NCBI RefSeq assembly: GCF_000740675.1
Contig: NZ_JPXI01000029.1
Span: 62,001-126,000 of the forward strand
Direction of reading: 5' to 3'
Length of the DNA: 64,000 nt
From: Massilia sp. BSC265
GTDB taxonomy: Bacteria > Pseudomonadota > Gammaproteobacteria > Burkholderiales > Burkholderiaceae_D
This document shows, piece after piece, positions 9,601 to 17,496 of the stretch (its first letter is position 1; each line of letters begins with the position of its first letter). A program made the translations under genes and the position numbers. The notes under the pieces were generated by a model that saw only the letters and a program-made list of their open reading frames with translations, ran no database searches and was not told the origin of the DNA.

Positions 9601-12480
9601 ATGCAAATCACACGAATGGCGAGCGCCGTCCTGCTGCTGTGCGCAGCCACCCAGGCCCTTGCCGGCAGCTACCAGAAGACCGCCACCGGCATCGAAGTCC
9701 GGCCCGACGGCGGGGCCGCGAAGCTGGTGCGCCTCAACCTGATGAGCGACAACATCATCCAGGTCCTGAAGTTCGATACGCCCGGCAAGGCGCTCACGCC
9801 CTCCTTGATGACCGTTGCCACGCCTTGCGCCTGCAGCTTCAGCGTGGATGACACCCGGGCCGGCAAGGACCAGGCGGTGCTGCTCAAGGCGGGGAAAATT
9901 TCGGCCACGGTGTCGCTGAAGGATGGGCGGATTGCCTTCTTCGACGCGTCCGGCAAGCCGATCCTGCGCCAGGACGCGGAGAGCATGAAGCCGGTTACGG
10001 TCGGCGGCAAGCCCTTCTTCGCGATCACCCAAGGTTTCAACCATGGCACCCGCGACGCCTATTACGGCCTGGGCCAGCACCAGAACTCGCAGATGAACTA
10101 CAACGGCGAAGACGTGCTGCTGGCCCAGCACAACATGATCGCCTCGGTACCTTTCGTTGTCTCCGACAAGAACTATGGCCTGCTGTGGGATAACAACAGC
10201 ATCTCGCGCTTCGGCGATCCGACGCCCTACGCCTGGATGTCGCGCGACCTGACCCTGCTCGATGCACAGGGCAAGCCCGGCGGCCTGACCGCCCGCTACT
10301 ACATCGACGGCCAGCTGGCGTTGACCCGGCGGGAAAAGGACATCGCCTACCAGTACCTGAAGGACGTGGCGGAAAACTGGCCGAAGGAGCTGCCGCCGCT
10401 GAAGGAGATCAAGGACGCCCGGGTGGTCTGGGAAGGCAGCATGGTGAGCGACAAGCCGGGCGTGCACAAGATGCAGCTGTATTCGTCCGACTACGCGCGC
10501 CTCTCCATCGACGGCAGGCAGGTGATGGATGTCTGGCGCATGGGCTGGAACCCCTGGTACCACAACTTCGAAGTGAAGTTCGAGAAGAACAAGCCCGTCA
10601 AGCTGCACCTCGACTGGAAGGTTTCCAGCGGGATGATCGCCATCACCCACAACAATCCGCTGCCGACGCCGCAGCGCCACTCGCTGACCATGTCGTCGGA
10701 AATCGCGGAGGCGATCAACTACTACGTCATCAGCGCCGACAGCATGGACCGGGTCATCGCCGGCTACCGCCACCTGACCGGGCAGCAGCCGATGATGCCC
10801 AAGTGGGCCTATGGTTACTGGCAGTCGCGCCAGCGCTACGAGACCCAGCAGCAGCTGCTCGACACCGTGGCGGAATACCGCAAGCGCGGCTGGCCGCTGG
10901 ATAACATCGTGCAGGACTGGTTCTACTGGCCGGAAGACGGCTGGGGCTCGCACGACTGGGACAAGGCCCGCTTCCCGGACCCGAAAGGCATGGTGGACGC
11001 GGTGCACAAGCAGAACGCGCGCATCATGCTGTCCATCTGGGGCAAATTCTACGCCAATACCGACAACTACAAGGAACTGGCCGCCAAGGGCCATATGTGG
11101 ACCAGGAACGTCGAGAACGGCGACCTCGACTGGGTCGGCCCCGGCTACAAGAACAGCCACTACGACCCGTACACGAAGGAAGCGCGCGACATCTACTACC
11201 GCCAGATGAAGCACAAGCTGGTCGACCTGGGCTTCGACGCGTGGTGGATGGACAATACCGAGCCGGACATCCTGTCGAATGCGCGGCTGGAGGACTTCAA
11301 GCAGCTGATCGGCCCGACCGTCTACGGCGCCGGCGAGATTACCTTCAATCCCTATAGCCTGGTGCACTCGCAAGGCTTTGCCGAGAACCTGCGCCGCGAC
11401 CAGCCGGACAAGCGCCAGTTCATCCTGTCGCGCTCGGGCTTTGCCGGCATCCAGCGCAATTCGGTGGCGGTGTGGAGCGGCGACACCGTGGGCCGCTGGA
11501 ACAACCTGGCCGACCAGATCGCCTCGGGCGTGAACTTCTCGATGTCGGGCATTCCGCACTGGACGCATGACATCGGCGGCTATGCCCAGGAGACCCGGTA
11601 CCAGGCAGGCGACGTCGGCTCGGCCCAGGAAAACCGCGCGACCGGCACGAATCGCGCCAATCCGGAAGACATGAAGGAATGGCGCGAGCTGAACCTGCGC
11701 TGGTTCCAGTTCGGGGCTTTTTCTCCGCTGTTCCGCTCGCACGGCGAGGTGGTCAAGCGCGAGATCTACAACCTGTCGCTCGGGGACGACGCAATGCGCG
11801 ACGCCATGGTCGGCTACCTGAAGCTGCGCTACCGCCTGATGCCGTATATTTACACGATGGCGGCTGACACCCACTACCATTCCGGGACGATGATGCGCGG
11901 CCTGGCGATGGACTTCCCGCAGGACGAGCGCGTGAAGAACATCAAGGACCAGTACATGTTCGGCCCCAGCCTGTTGGTCGCCCCGGTCACCGTCTACGGC
12001 GCCCGTTCGCGCCAGGTCTACCTGCCGGCGGGCAGCGACTGGGTCGACTTCGATACCGGAGAACGCTACAAGGGCGGCAAGACCATCACCGTGCAGGCGC
12101 CGCGCGAGCGCATGCCGCTGTTCCTGCGCGCCGGCGCGCTGATCACGACCGGACCGGTCACCCAGTACGTGGACGAAAGGCCGGACGCGCCGCTGGTGCT
12201 GCAGGTGGTCGCCGGGGCCGACGGCCAGGCCAGCCTCTACGAGGACGACGGCGTGAGCAATGCCTATGCGCGCGGCGAGTACAGCCGCATCCCGTTCAGC
12301 TACGACGACCGCAAGGGCACGGTGACGATCGGCGCGCGCCAGGGCAAGTACCAGGGCATGCCGGTGCAGCGCGAGTTCCGCGTGCGCGTGCTGCGCCCTG
12401 GCACCGCCGCTGCGCAGGACCTGGATGCCTACGACAAGTCGGTCAGCTACGATGGCCGTCCGGTGACGATCAAGCTGTGA
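9601..12480 (+). CDS. GH31 alpha-xylosidase with inserted PA14 domain, exported
   Basis: This exo-acting GH31 enzyme (959 aa) probably removes alpha-1,6-xylose from xyloglucan oligosaccharides. The start has GGGAGA upstream and gives a signal peptide ending ATQALA. An N-terminal galactose-mutarotase-like domain is followed by a PA14 insert at about residues 268-352, as in Cellvibrio Xyl31A, an alpha-xylosidase active on longer xyloglucan oligomers. The catalytic barrel begins at KWAYGYWQSRQRYE; the nucleophile is Asp551 in WWMDNTEPD and the acid/base Asp628 in VWSGDTVGRW. The C-terminal beta-domains end with a DUF5110-like region (PLVLQVVAGADG). It lies between the GH35 gene and a coupled small ORF and esterase. 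Alpha-glucosidase activity is the main alternative, but the PA14 insert and neighbours favour alpha-xylosidase. Confidence 0.9.
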   Translation: MQITRMASAVLLLCAATQALAGSYQKTATGIEVRPDGGAAKLVRLNLMSDNIIQVLKFDTPGKALTPSLMTVATPCACSFSVDDTRAGKDQAVLLKAGKISATVSLKDGRIAFFDASGKPILRQDAESMKPVTVGGKPFFAITQGFNHGTRDAYYGLGQHQNSQMNYNGEDVLLAQHNMIASVPFVVSDKNYGLLWDNNSISRFGDPTPYAWMSRDLTLLDAQGKPGGLTARYYIDGQLALTRREKDIAYQYLKDVAENWPKELPPLKEIKDARVVWEGSMVSDKPGVHKMQLYSSDYARLSIDGRQVMDVWRMGWNPWYHNFEVKFEKNKPVKLHLDWKVSSGMIAITHNNPLPTPQRHSLTMSSEIAEAINYYVISADSMDRVIAGYRHLTGQQPMMPKWAYGYWQSRQRYETQQQLLDTVAEYRKRGWPLDNIVQDWFYWPEDGWGSHDWDKARFPDPKGMVDAVHKQNARIMLSIWGKFYANTDNYKELAAKGHMWTRNVENGDLDWVGPGYKNSHYDPYTKEARDIYYRQMKHKLVDLGFDAWWMDNTEPDILSNARLEDFKQLIGPTVYGAGEITFNPYSLVHSQGFAENLRRDQPDKRQFILSRSGFAGIQRNSVAVWSGDTVGRWNNLADQIASGVNFSMSGIPHWTHDIGGYAQETRYQAGDVGSAQENRATGTNRANPEDMKEWRELNLRWFQFGAFSPLFRSHGEVVKREIYNLSLGDDAMRDAMVGYLKLRYRLMPYIYTMAADTHYHSGTMMRGLAMDFPQDERVKNIKDQYMFGPSLLVAPVTVYGARSRQVYLPAGSDWVDFDTGERYKGGKTITVQAPRERMPLFLRAGALITTGPVTQYVDERPDAPLVLQVVAGADGQASLYEDDGVSNAYARGEYSRIPFSYDDRKGTVTIGARQGKYQGMPVQREFRVRVLRPGTAAAQDLDAYDKSVSYDGRPVTIKL

Positions 12481-12707
12481 TCTCGGGCAGCAAGCCGCCA
12501 AAGGGGATGGCCGCCTTGTCGGGGGCGGCGGCCAGCCTGCCGCTGTTCGCGGCGCCCCGGCGCAACGCCGGCTCCGGCGCGGCCGACAAGAGCAAGTTCT
12601 GGACCGGCGACGATTACAATACGGCCGAGCACAAGAACAGGGTCTATCACCATCCGAAGGTCATCACGCTGGACGCGCCGCCGGTATTCCTGAAAGCTCC
12701 GCAATGA
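12477..12707 (+). CDS. Small coupled ORF of unknown function (76 aa)
   Basis: I do not recognise this protein. It starts with GTG overlapping the GH31 stop codon (GTGA) and ends with TGA overlapping the esterase ATG (ATGA), so it fills the gap between two real genes with coupled junctions on both sides. The sequence has a mildly hydrophobic Ala-rich stretch (AALSGAAASLPLFAAP), then a polar tail rich in His/Lys (GDDYNTAEHKNRVYHHPK). No cysteine and no clear membrane span. It may be a genuine small peptide, or the surviving tail of a decayed gene kept open by chance. There is no separate strong ribosome-binding site, so expression would depend on coupling. Confidence 0.4.
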   Translation: MISGSKPPKGMAALSGAAASLPLFAAPRRNAGSGAADKSKFWTGDDYNTAEHKNRVYHHPKVITLDAPPVFLKAPQ

Positions 12708-13792
12708 GACCACTTTCCTTTTCCCTGGGCCTGGCCCTGGTAGGCCTGCTGCACGCCGGCCCGGCCATCGCCGCCACGCCAGTCTCGCCCGACGATGCGA
12801 AGCTGCAGTACACGGGCCGCGTCGACTTTTCGCAGCCGGCCGCGCCCGTGATCTCCTGGCCCAACACCTCGATCGCCGGGCGCTTCACTGGCACCTCCTT
12901 GGCCATCAAGCTGGACGACCAGCGCGGACGGAACTACTTCAACGTCTTCCTGGACGGCGACCTGTCCGCGCCCCTGGTCGTGGAAGCGAAGCAGGGCGAG
13001 GCGACGTACGTGGTGGCGCAAAAGCTCGCGCCCGGCACGCACAGCTTCCTGATCACCAAGCGCACCGAGGGCGAGGAGGGCGCGACGGTGTTCCGCGGCC
13101 TGGAACTGGACCACGGTGCCCAATTGCTGCCGCCACCGCCGCGGCCGAAGCGCAGGATCGAGTTCTTCGGCGACTCGATCACCAGCGGCATGGGCAACGA
13201 GGGCGCAGTGAACGGCCGCGACGACGCGGGCAAGGACAAGAACAGCTTCCTGTCCTATGCCGCCATCGCCGCCCGGCAGCTGAACGCGGAGGTGCACATG
13301 ACTTCGCAGAGCGGCATCGGCGTGATGATCAGCTGGTTCCCCTTCACCATGCCGGACTTCTACGACCAGCTGAGCGCGGTCGGCGACAACGACAGCCAGT
13401 GGGATTTCAAGCGCTGGACGCCGGACGTGGTGGTCGTCAACCTGCTGCAGAACGACAGCTGGCTGATCGGCCGCGACCACAAGCTGCAGCCGGAACCGGA
13501 TGATGCCCAGCGCGTCGAGGCCTACAAGAACTTCGTGCAGCGGATCCGCCGCCTCTACCCGCAGGCCTATATCGTCTGCGCGCTCGGCAGCATGGACGCG
13601 ACCCGGCCCGGCTCGCCCTGGCCGGGCTACGTCATGGCTGCGGTGGAGCGCATGCGCAAGGAAGACGGCGACAAGCGGATCGACACGCTGTTCTTCGACT
13701 ATACAGGCTACGGCCAGCATCCGCGGGTGCATCACCATCGGGCGAATGCGGCGAAGCTGACCGCCCTGGTCCGGGCGCGGATGGGCTGGTAA
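12704..13792 (+). CDS. CE2-like SGNH acetyl-esterase, exported
   Basis: A predicted secreted carbohydrate esterase (362 aa) that would remove acetyl groups from plant polysaccharide. Residues 1-23 are a signal peptide (...HAGPAIAA). Residues about 35-140 form a beta-sandwich with the pattern of the CE2 N-terminal domain (SIAGRFTGTSLAIKL...NYFNVFLDG). The SGNH domain follows: block I FFGDSITSG with the nucleophile Ser158, and near the C-terminus HPRVHHHRANA supplying the catalytic His. The two-domain order matches family CE2. It overlaps the small upstream ORF by 4 bases and closes the GH35-GH31 operon. Xyloglucan galactosyl residues are often acetylated, so deacetylation before GH35 action is a sensible inference, not shown directly. 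Confidence 0.82.
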   Translation: MRPLSFSLGLALVGLLHAGPAIAATPVSPDDAKLQYTGRVDFSQPAAPVISWPNTSIAGRFTGTSLAIKLDDQRGRNYFNVFLDGDLSAPLVVEAKQGEATYVVAQKLAPGTHSFLITKRTEGEEGATVFRGLELDHGAQLLPPPPRPKRRIEFFGDSITSGMGNEGAVNGRDDAGKDKNSFLSYAAIAARQLNAEVHMTSQSGIGVMISWFPFTMPDFYDQLSAVGDNDSQWDFKRWTPDVVVVNLLQNDSWLIGRDHKLQPEPDDAQRVEAYKNFVQRIRRLYPQAYIVCALGSMDATRPGSPWPGYVMAAVERMRKEDGDKRIDTLFFDYTGYGQHPRVHHHRANAAKLTALVRARMGW

Positions 13793-13805
13793 GCCCAGGC
13801 ACCGC

Positions 13806-15341
13806 TCAGGCGGCGCGTGGACTCGCCCCCTTGACCTGGCCCGCGATATAGGCGTCGTGCGCGGGCATGCGGTTCACGCCCTGCGCGATCATGTCGCGCA
13901 CGCCGGCGAAGTGCCCGTGCACCTGGCGGATGTCCACGCCGTCCACGAACGGATCGTAGCGCTTGGGTACCACGCCCAGCCCCATCAGCATGGCAACGAA
14001 AGAAGGCTCGGCAAAGCCGTCGCGGTCCAGGATGGCGACCCGTCCGGTCTCGCGGAACAGCTCGATCTGGTGGCGCAGTGAATCCGGAATCGGCATGTTG
14101 GCGCAATAGCGCCAGAATTCCGAGTCGTCGCGTTCGGTCAGCTTGTAGTGCAGGATGATGAAGTCGCGCACCGATTCATAGCGTACGCCCATGGCCCGGT
14201 TGAATTCATCCGCCAGTTCGGGACGGCATTCCCGGTCCGGGAACAGCTCGACCAGCTTGCCCACGGCGGTCTCGATCAGGTGGATGCTGGTCGATTCCAG
14301 GGGCTCGACGAAGCCGGCGGACAAGCCCACTGCAACGCAGTTCTTGACCCAGGACTTCTTCCTCCGGCCCGTGACGAAACGCAGCTGGCGCGGCTCATCG
14401 AGCGCGTCGCCGTCGAGGGAGTCGAGCAATACCTCGCGTGCCCGCTCGTCACTGGTGAAGGCATTGCTGTACACGTGGCCGTTGCCGGTGCGGTGCTGCA
14501 GCGGGATGCGCCAGGTCCAGCCGGCCTCCTTTGCGCTGGAGCGGGTGTAGGGTGTCAGCGCCGCCGCGCTGGCGCAGGGCACGGCGAGCGCGCTGTTGCA
14601 GGGCAGCTGCTCGCTCCAGTCCTCGTAGCCCGCCTTCAAGGCGCCTTCGATCAAGAGGCCGCGGAACCCCGAGCAGTCGACGAACAGGTCGCCCTCGATC
14701 CGGCGTCCGTCGCGCAGCTTGAGCGCCGTGATGTAACCGCTTTCCGGGTGCTGTTCGACTTCCACCACCATGCCCTCGATGCGCTGGGCGCCGCGTGCGA
14801 TCGCGTAGTCGCGCAGGTGGTTGGCGTACAGGCCGGCATCGAAATGGTAGCCGTAGGAGTAGGTGTCGAGGACGGGGGAGGGCGTGCGCTCGTCCGGCGG
14901 CACGAACTTGTTCGTTCGCGCCATCATCGACGACACCGACCAGTTCTCCAGTGCCGGCATGTTGTTGAACTGCGCGGCCATGCGCAGCCAGTACATGTAG
15001 GTAGGATGCTTGCCGAGCGAAGGGCCGAAGTCGCCGAAACCATGGAAGAAGCGGTTGCCGACGCGCCCCCAGTCCGTGAACTCGATGCCGAGCTTGTAGC
15101 TGGCTTTGGTCTGGCGCACGAAGTTGTCGGGATCGAGCCCGAGCGCGGCATTGTAGAAGCGGATGGTCGGCAGGGTCGCCTCGCCGACCCCGATGGTGCC
15201 GATCTCGGGCGACTCCACCAGGATCACCTCGCAGGGGGCGTCGGCGCGGCGCGCCAGGCGCTGGGCCAGCGGGGCCGCCGTCATCCAGCCGGCGGTGCCG
15301 CCCCCCACGATCACGATCCGGCGGATCGGCTTGTCATTCAT
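13806..15341 (-). CDS. Tryptophan-halogenase-family flavoprotein
   Basis: An FAD-dependent protein of the flavin halogenase family (511 aa). The dinucleotide-binding motif GGGTAGWM is at residues 13-20, GVGEAT follows near residue 51, a Lys (TKASYKLGIEF) lies where halogenases keep their catalytic lysine, and WTWRIP near residue 275 fits the WxWxIP family motif. No signal peptide, so cytoplasmic. Members of this branch are often encoded beside TonB-dependent receptors in sugar loci of Xanthomonas and Caulobacter, where their substrate is unknown. Here it lies between the esterase (convergent, 13 bp apart) and the GH9 gene (same strand). No flavin reductase gene is nearby. Family assignment is firm; function is not. 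Confidence 0.85.
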   Translation of the reverse strand: MNDKPIRRIVIVGGGTAGWMTAAPLAQRLARRADAPCEVILVESPEIGTIGVGEATLPTIRFYNAALGLDPDNFVRQTKASYKLGIEFTDWGRVGNRFFHGFGDFGPSLGKHPTYMYWLRMAAQFNNMPALENWSVSSMMARTNKFVPPDERTPSPVLDTYSYGYHFDAGLYANHLRDYAIARGAQRIEGMVVEVEQHPESGYITALKLRDGRRIEGDLFVDCSGFRGLLIEGALKAGYEDWSEQLPCNSALAVPCASAAALTPYTRSSAKEAGWTWRIPLQHRTGNGHVYSNAFTSDERAREVLLDSLDGDALDEPRQLRFVTGRRKKSWVKNCVAVGLSAGFVEPLESTSIHLIETAVGKLVELFPDRECRPELADEFNRAMGVRYESVRDFIILHYKLTERDDSEFWRYCANMPIPDSLRHQIELFRETGRVAILDRDGFAEPSFVAMLMGLGVVPKRYDPFVDGVDIRQVHGHFAGVRDMIAQGVNRMPAHDAYIAGQVKGASPRAA

Positions 15342-15360
15342 AGTGTCTCCCGTTCCTGTT

Positions 15361-15399
15361 CCTGTCGTATGCCCGCCCGAGACGCGTCAATACGACAGG
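15361..15399. repeat. 10-bp perfect inverted repeat in the halogenase leader
   Basis: CCTGTCGTAT at 15361-15370 is mirrored by ATACGACAGG at 15390-15399, with 19 bases between. It lies 20 bases before the halogenase start codon, so it would form a hairpin in the mRNA leader, or act as a DNA operator. There is no T run, so a terminator is unlikely. Confidence 0.5.
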
Positions 15400-15471
15400 A
15401 AGTGTAGAGCAGGTCCCGATTGCCGGGCAATGAAAATGTTTGCGTACAACAACTGGTGTTGCTTTGCTGTT

Positions 15472-17232
15472 TCAGCGCTGCAGCGACTCCACCGCGGCGG
15501 CCACGTACACCAGCGGGGCGTTCCAGTTGATCGCGATCTCGTTGCTGGCGTAGCTGCACACGTGGTCGAGGTAGGACAGCGCCGGCAACTTCGATGGATA
15601 GGGAGCCGGGCAGTCCTTGGCGTCCTGCTGGCCGGGGTTGGGGCCGCCCACCAGCATGCCGGGCACCGGCGCCTCGATGCCGTCCGCTTCGGACGGGCGG
15701 TGGTGCGGGTGCATCGGAGAGCGCTGGCCGAAGCCGGTGACGAAGGACATGCCGGGTCCGTTGCGGCCGAGGACGTAGTCGAGCGCCGACTGCGCCGCGT
15801 CCAGGTAGTCGGGCTTCGGCTCGACGCGGTAGGCCGCCACCAGCATCATGGCCTGGTTCAGGATCACCGAGCTGCTGCCCCAGACGAAGTCCTTGCTACC
15901 CATGGTGACGCGGTAGGGCGAGGCGCGCCAGCGCTCGACCAGGCGGTCGCCGTTTGCGAGCAGCTGCTTGCGCACGGGAGCGGCATCGACGCCCGCAGGC
16001 AGGCGCTTGCCGTGCTGAGCGAGCGAGATCCAGCCCAGCATGCCGACATCGGCCCAACCCGGCTCGGTGCCCTTGGCGGCGGCGCCCGCATGCGCGAAGG
16101 CGTGGGTGCGGTAGGCCGCCTTGCCGGTGCTGATCAGGAGCTCGGCGGCCGCCCAGGCGAATTCGTCGTCCACGCTCCCGTCGCCGTAGGCGCCGGTCTG
16201 GATGTCGGCCGGCTGCGCGTACAGGACCTTCGGGTTGGCCTCGGCCCAGCGCCAGGCGCTTTCGGCCGCGGCCAGGTAGCGTGCAGAACGGCCCGGCTGC
16301 TGGCTGTCGAAGGGCGCCAGCACGCGACTGGCGGCGGCCATCACGGCCGCGAAGTCGAGCGTCGCCGCGGTGGTCTTCTGCACCACGTAGCGCGGCGCCG
16401 TCGCCTTTTCCGGCATGACCATGCCGTCGAAGGACTTGTTGGTCAGCTTGTGGTAGACCCCGCCGTCGTTCGGATCCTGCATGGTGAGCATCCAGTCGAG
16501 GTTCCACAGCGTCTCGTTGAGGAGGTCGGGCAGGCCGTTGCCGGATTCCGGCAGGTTCAGGGGGAGCTTAGCGAACCACTCCGGAAAATGTTCGTAGGCG
16601 GCCAGCAGGGTGTAGGTGCTGATGCCGGAATTGACGATGTATTTGTTGTAGTCGCCGGCGTCGTACCAGCCTTTCGGACTCGAGAGCACGGTGCCGGCGG
16701 GACGCGCTTTCGACGCGGCCGAGGCGTGCACCAGGACCCCCGTGTCCGGGTGGGCCAGCGGGCGCGCATAGGGGCCGGCCACGGCCGGGGTGAGGGCGAT
16801 GCCGCTGCGGTTCAGCGTATAGTTGCGAAGGGCGGCGATGTCCAGCTCGCGGTAGACGCCGGGCTTGATGGCAAAGGGCGCCGACTCGGGCAGGCCGGCG
16901 ACGCGCAGGCGGTAGTTGCCGGGGGCGCGCAGTGCCGAGAAGTCGGCCAGGCGCACGCGCTCGCCCGAGGCGTCCCAGGTGCCGGCGCCGGCCAGGCTAC
17001 CCTCGAACACCTGCTTGCCGCTGGCCGCATCGACCACCTCGAAGCGCGCCTGAGCATCGCCGGCCACGACCGCCAGCTTTTGGGCCGCAGGCAAGAAGCC
17101 GACCTGGTTGAGCTTGATGGTCCCCTGCGCGGCGCCGGCGCTACCGGCAAGCAGGAGCGCAGCCCAGGCGGCGGCGAGGCGGAGCCGATGCGGTGGCACG
17201 TAAGTTGCCGACGGGTACGCGGGGTGGTGCAT
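15472..17232 (-). CDS. GH9 endoglucanase/xyloglucanase with N-terminal Ig-like domain, exported
   Basis: A secreted family 9 glycosidase (586 aa) cleaving beta-1,4-glucan backbones by inversion. I start at the ATG at 17232, which is preceded by CAGGAGACAGC; an upstream in-frame ATG would place the operator palindrome inside the coding region. The N-terminus has a signal peptide (LRLAAAWAALLLAGSAGA), then a CelD-type Ig-like domain (about residues 38-120), then the (alpha/alpha)6 barrel. GWYDAGDYNKY near residue 188 holds the base Asp pair, and SNEIAINWN near residue 562 holds the acid Glu. Other enzymes here act on xyloglucan side chains, so this is the likely backbone cutter; plain cellulase activity is the alternative. 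Confidence 0.9.
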   Translation of the reverse strand: MHHPAYPSATYVPPHRLRLAAAWAALLLAGSAGAAQGTIKLNQVGFLPAAQKLAVVAGDAQARFEVVDAASGKQVFEGSLAGAGTWDASGERVRLADFSALRAPGNYRLRVAGLPESAPFAIKPGVYRELDIAALRNYTLNRSGIALTPAVAGPYARPLAHPDTGVLVHASAASKARPAGTVLSSPKGWYDAGDYNKYIVNSGISTYTLLAAYEHFPEWFAKLPLNLPESGNGLPDLLNETLWNLDWMLTMQDPNDGGVYHKLTNKSFDGMVMPEKATAPRYVVQKTTAATLDFAAVMAAASRVLAPFDSQQPGRSARYLAAAESAWRWAEANPKVLYAQPADIQTGAYGDGSVDDEFAWAAAELLISTGKAAYRTHAFAHAGAAAKGTEPGWADVGMLGWISLAQHGKRLPAGVDAAPVRKQLLANGDRLVERWRASPYRVTMGSKDFVWGSSSVILNQAMMLVAAYRVEPKPDYLDAAQSALDYVLGRNGPGMSFVTGFGQRSPMHPHHRPSEADGIEAPVPGMLVGGPNPGQQDAKDCPAPYPSKLPALSYLDHVCSYASNEIAINWNAPLVYVAAAVESLQR

Positions 17233-17250
17233 GCTGTCTCCTGTTTGTCG

Positions 17251-17264
17251 TGAAATCGATTTCA
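17251..17264. promoter_or_regulatory. LacI-family-like operator TGAAATCGATTTCA before GH9
   Basis: A perfect 14-bp palindrome 19 bases upstream of the GH9 start codon, immediately before the ribosome-binding site. The 12-bp core is identical to that at 7567-7578. The position overlapping the leader fits repression by a sugar-responsive LacI-family protein; the regulator is not in this window. Confidence 0.6.
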
Positions 17265-17299
17265 TCATACCGTTCGGCGTCAGGCGGCGTCAACGTCGA

Positions 17300-17328
17300 T
17301 TGCGCGCGCCCTGATCGTCGCGGATAAT
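17300..17328 (+). promoter_or_regulatory. Candidate sigma70 promoter of an orphan short transcript
   Basis: TTGCGC (17300-17305) and GATAAT (17323-17328) are separated by 17 bp; the -10 matches consensus at five of six positions. Transcription would start near 17335 and run into the hairpin at 17393, making an RNA of about 80 nt before the YcaO gene. Confidence 0.4.
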
Positions 17329-17392
17329 GGCATCGTCGACGTCACCGCGGCAGGTGGCAGCAGCAGTTCGACAGTAGGCGGTTTAGTGAGAG

Positions 17393-17420
17393 GCCCTGTT
17401 CTTACAGGGCTTTGTTATTT
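17393..17420 (+). terminator. Hairpin with T-rich tail upstream of the OsmC-YcaO gene
   Basis: GCCCTGT-TCTT-ACAGGGC (17393-17410) is a perfect 7-bp stem on a tetraloop followed by TTTGTTATTT. No plus-strand gene precedes it, so it either ends a small RNA or works as an attenuator in the leader of the gene starting at 17497. Confidence 0.6.
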
Positions 17421-17496
17421 GGATGGTCGGGCGGGCGCCCAGTCGCAGAAAACATCAGCGTTGGCCATGTCACCCAGCAGGTATTGAGGATTTATT

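Noticed and set aside
9565-12501. Open frame antisense to GH31
   Set aside because: Repetitive His/Val/Arg composition and no start signal; GH31 on the plus strand has all catalytic motifs.
17233-17268. Longer start for the GH9 protein
   Set aside because: It would place the operator palindrome at 17251-17264 inside the coding sequence and bury the good ribosome-binding site and signal peptide.
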